The notes under the pieces: model-generated
Told to the model about the DNA's origin: nothing
Seen by the model: the letters and a program-made list of their open reading frames with translations, nothing else
The model's database searches: none
Shown: piece after piece, positions 63,823 to 64,000 of the stretch
Layout of the letters: each line of letters starts with the position of its first letter
How positions within the stretch are numbered: position 1 is the stretch's first letter
Source of the DNA: Bisporella sp. PMI_857
Taxonomy: Eukaryota; Ascomycota; Leotiomycetes; Helotiales; Helotiaceae
Assembly (NCBI GenBank): GCA_021307315.1
Contig: JAJSPD010000008.1
Coordinates: forward strand, 558,001 to 622,000
Direction: 5' to 3'
Length of the DNA: 64,000 nt
Position numbers and translations under genes: made by a program

Positions 63823-64000
63823 ATGCTTCAGACATTGAAGCTACAGCCATGTCTCCGACTACGGTGTATGCAGCACGCTCTATACTCAGTAAGGGCAAAC
63901 TACAACCCAAACGATAGCCAAACTGCTCTTCCCGTTCACGAAACACTCAATGTACATCAACTACTCAAGATATCCAACAAAGCCGCCATCCATGACAGCA
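63823..64000 (+). CDS. 5' part of a probable mitochondrial protein (cut by window edge)
   Basis: Open from ATG at 63823 to the end of the window (59 codons). It starts MLQTLKLQPCLRLRCMQHAL, rich in Leu, Arg, Lys and Gln with no acidic residue in the first about 30, a typical mitochondrial presequence. It continues LPVHETLNVHQLLKISNKAA. The rest lies outside the window, so the family cannot be named. Confidence 0.5.
   Translation, partial: MLQTLKLQPCLRLRCMQHALYSVRANYNPNDSQTALPVHETLNVHQLLKISNKAAIHDS

Overview
This window is nuclear DNA of a filamentous ascomycete (Pezizomycotina). The genes are split by short GT-AG introns of about 45-95 bp. The recognisable set is typical of moulds: polyubiquitin, C4-demethylation 3-ketosteroid reductase, farnesyltransferase beta, GDP-mannose pyrophosphorylase, exocyst SEC3, a Zn2Cys6 factor, an AA9 polysaccharide monooxygenase and a GAF-type hybrid histidine kinase. 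The class cannot be fixed from sequence alone. There is no rRNA, convincing tRNA, CRISPR array or complete transposon.

Layout. 0.2-1.2 kb: von Willebrand A protein (-). 1.2-5.2 kb: AT-rich, gene-poor. 5.2-9.3 kb: broken hybrid histidine kinase (+). 10.8-15.3 kb: two lipid genes on the minus strand, ERG27 and a glycerol-3-phosphate acyltransferase. 17.2-18.5 kb: mannose-1-phosphate guanylyltransferase (-), with a 7-nt first exon. 20.2-20.5 kb: dsRNA-binding-like exon (-). 23.9-25.6 kb: farnesyltransferase beta (-). 28.2-30.5 kb: Zn2Cys6 regulator (+). 32.2-36.1 kb: a four-repeat polyubiquitin gene followed by a BRAP2/ETP1-type ubiquitin ligase (+). 36.7-37.9 kb: AA9 LPMO (+). 39.0-39.9 kb: membrane protein (-). 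40.4-43.5 kb: accessory locus with a Tcp11-like remnant, two uncharacterised reading frames and a decayed heptapeptide-coding minisatellite (+). 44.3-47.2 kb: GNAT and a polytopic membrane protein (-). 48.2-52.4 kb: ADGF-type adenosine deaminase and a LisH/SRP40 nucleolar protein (-). 52.8-57.5 kb: SEC3 (+), divergent from SRP40. 57.9-61.6 kb: large proline-rich conserved fungal protein (-). 63.3-63.6 kb: FMC1 (-), divergent from a gene that runs off the right edge.

The dominant signal is pervasive one-base indels, mostly in short homopolymers, in nearly every conserved gene, including one of the four polyubiquitin repeats. In most of these genes domain order, splice sites and catalytic motifs survive in shifted frames. 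The most economical reading is an uncorrected draft sequence, so most 'broken' genes are probably intact in the organism. The histidine kinase (5.2-9.3 kb) and the 40.4-43.5 kb locus also carry substitution-type stops or extensive disruption and may be truly decayed.

Functional links are modest: sterol, phospholipid, prenylation and cell-wall precursor genes lie between 10 and 26 kb, polyubiquitin sits beside a ubiquitin ligase, and secretion is represented by the exocyst. No convincing previously undescribed multi-gene system was found. The best candidates for novelty are the 40.4-43.5 kb accessory locus, an apparently N-myristoylated intracellular ADGF with a GC-AG intron, and the unexplained AT-rich left arm.
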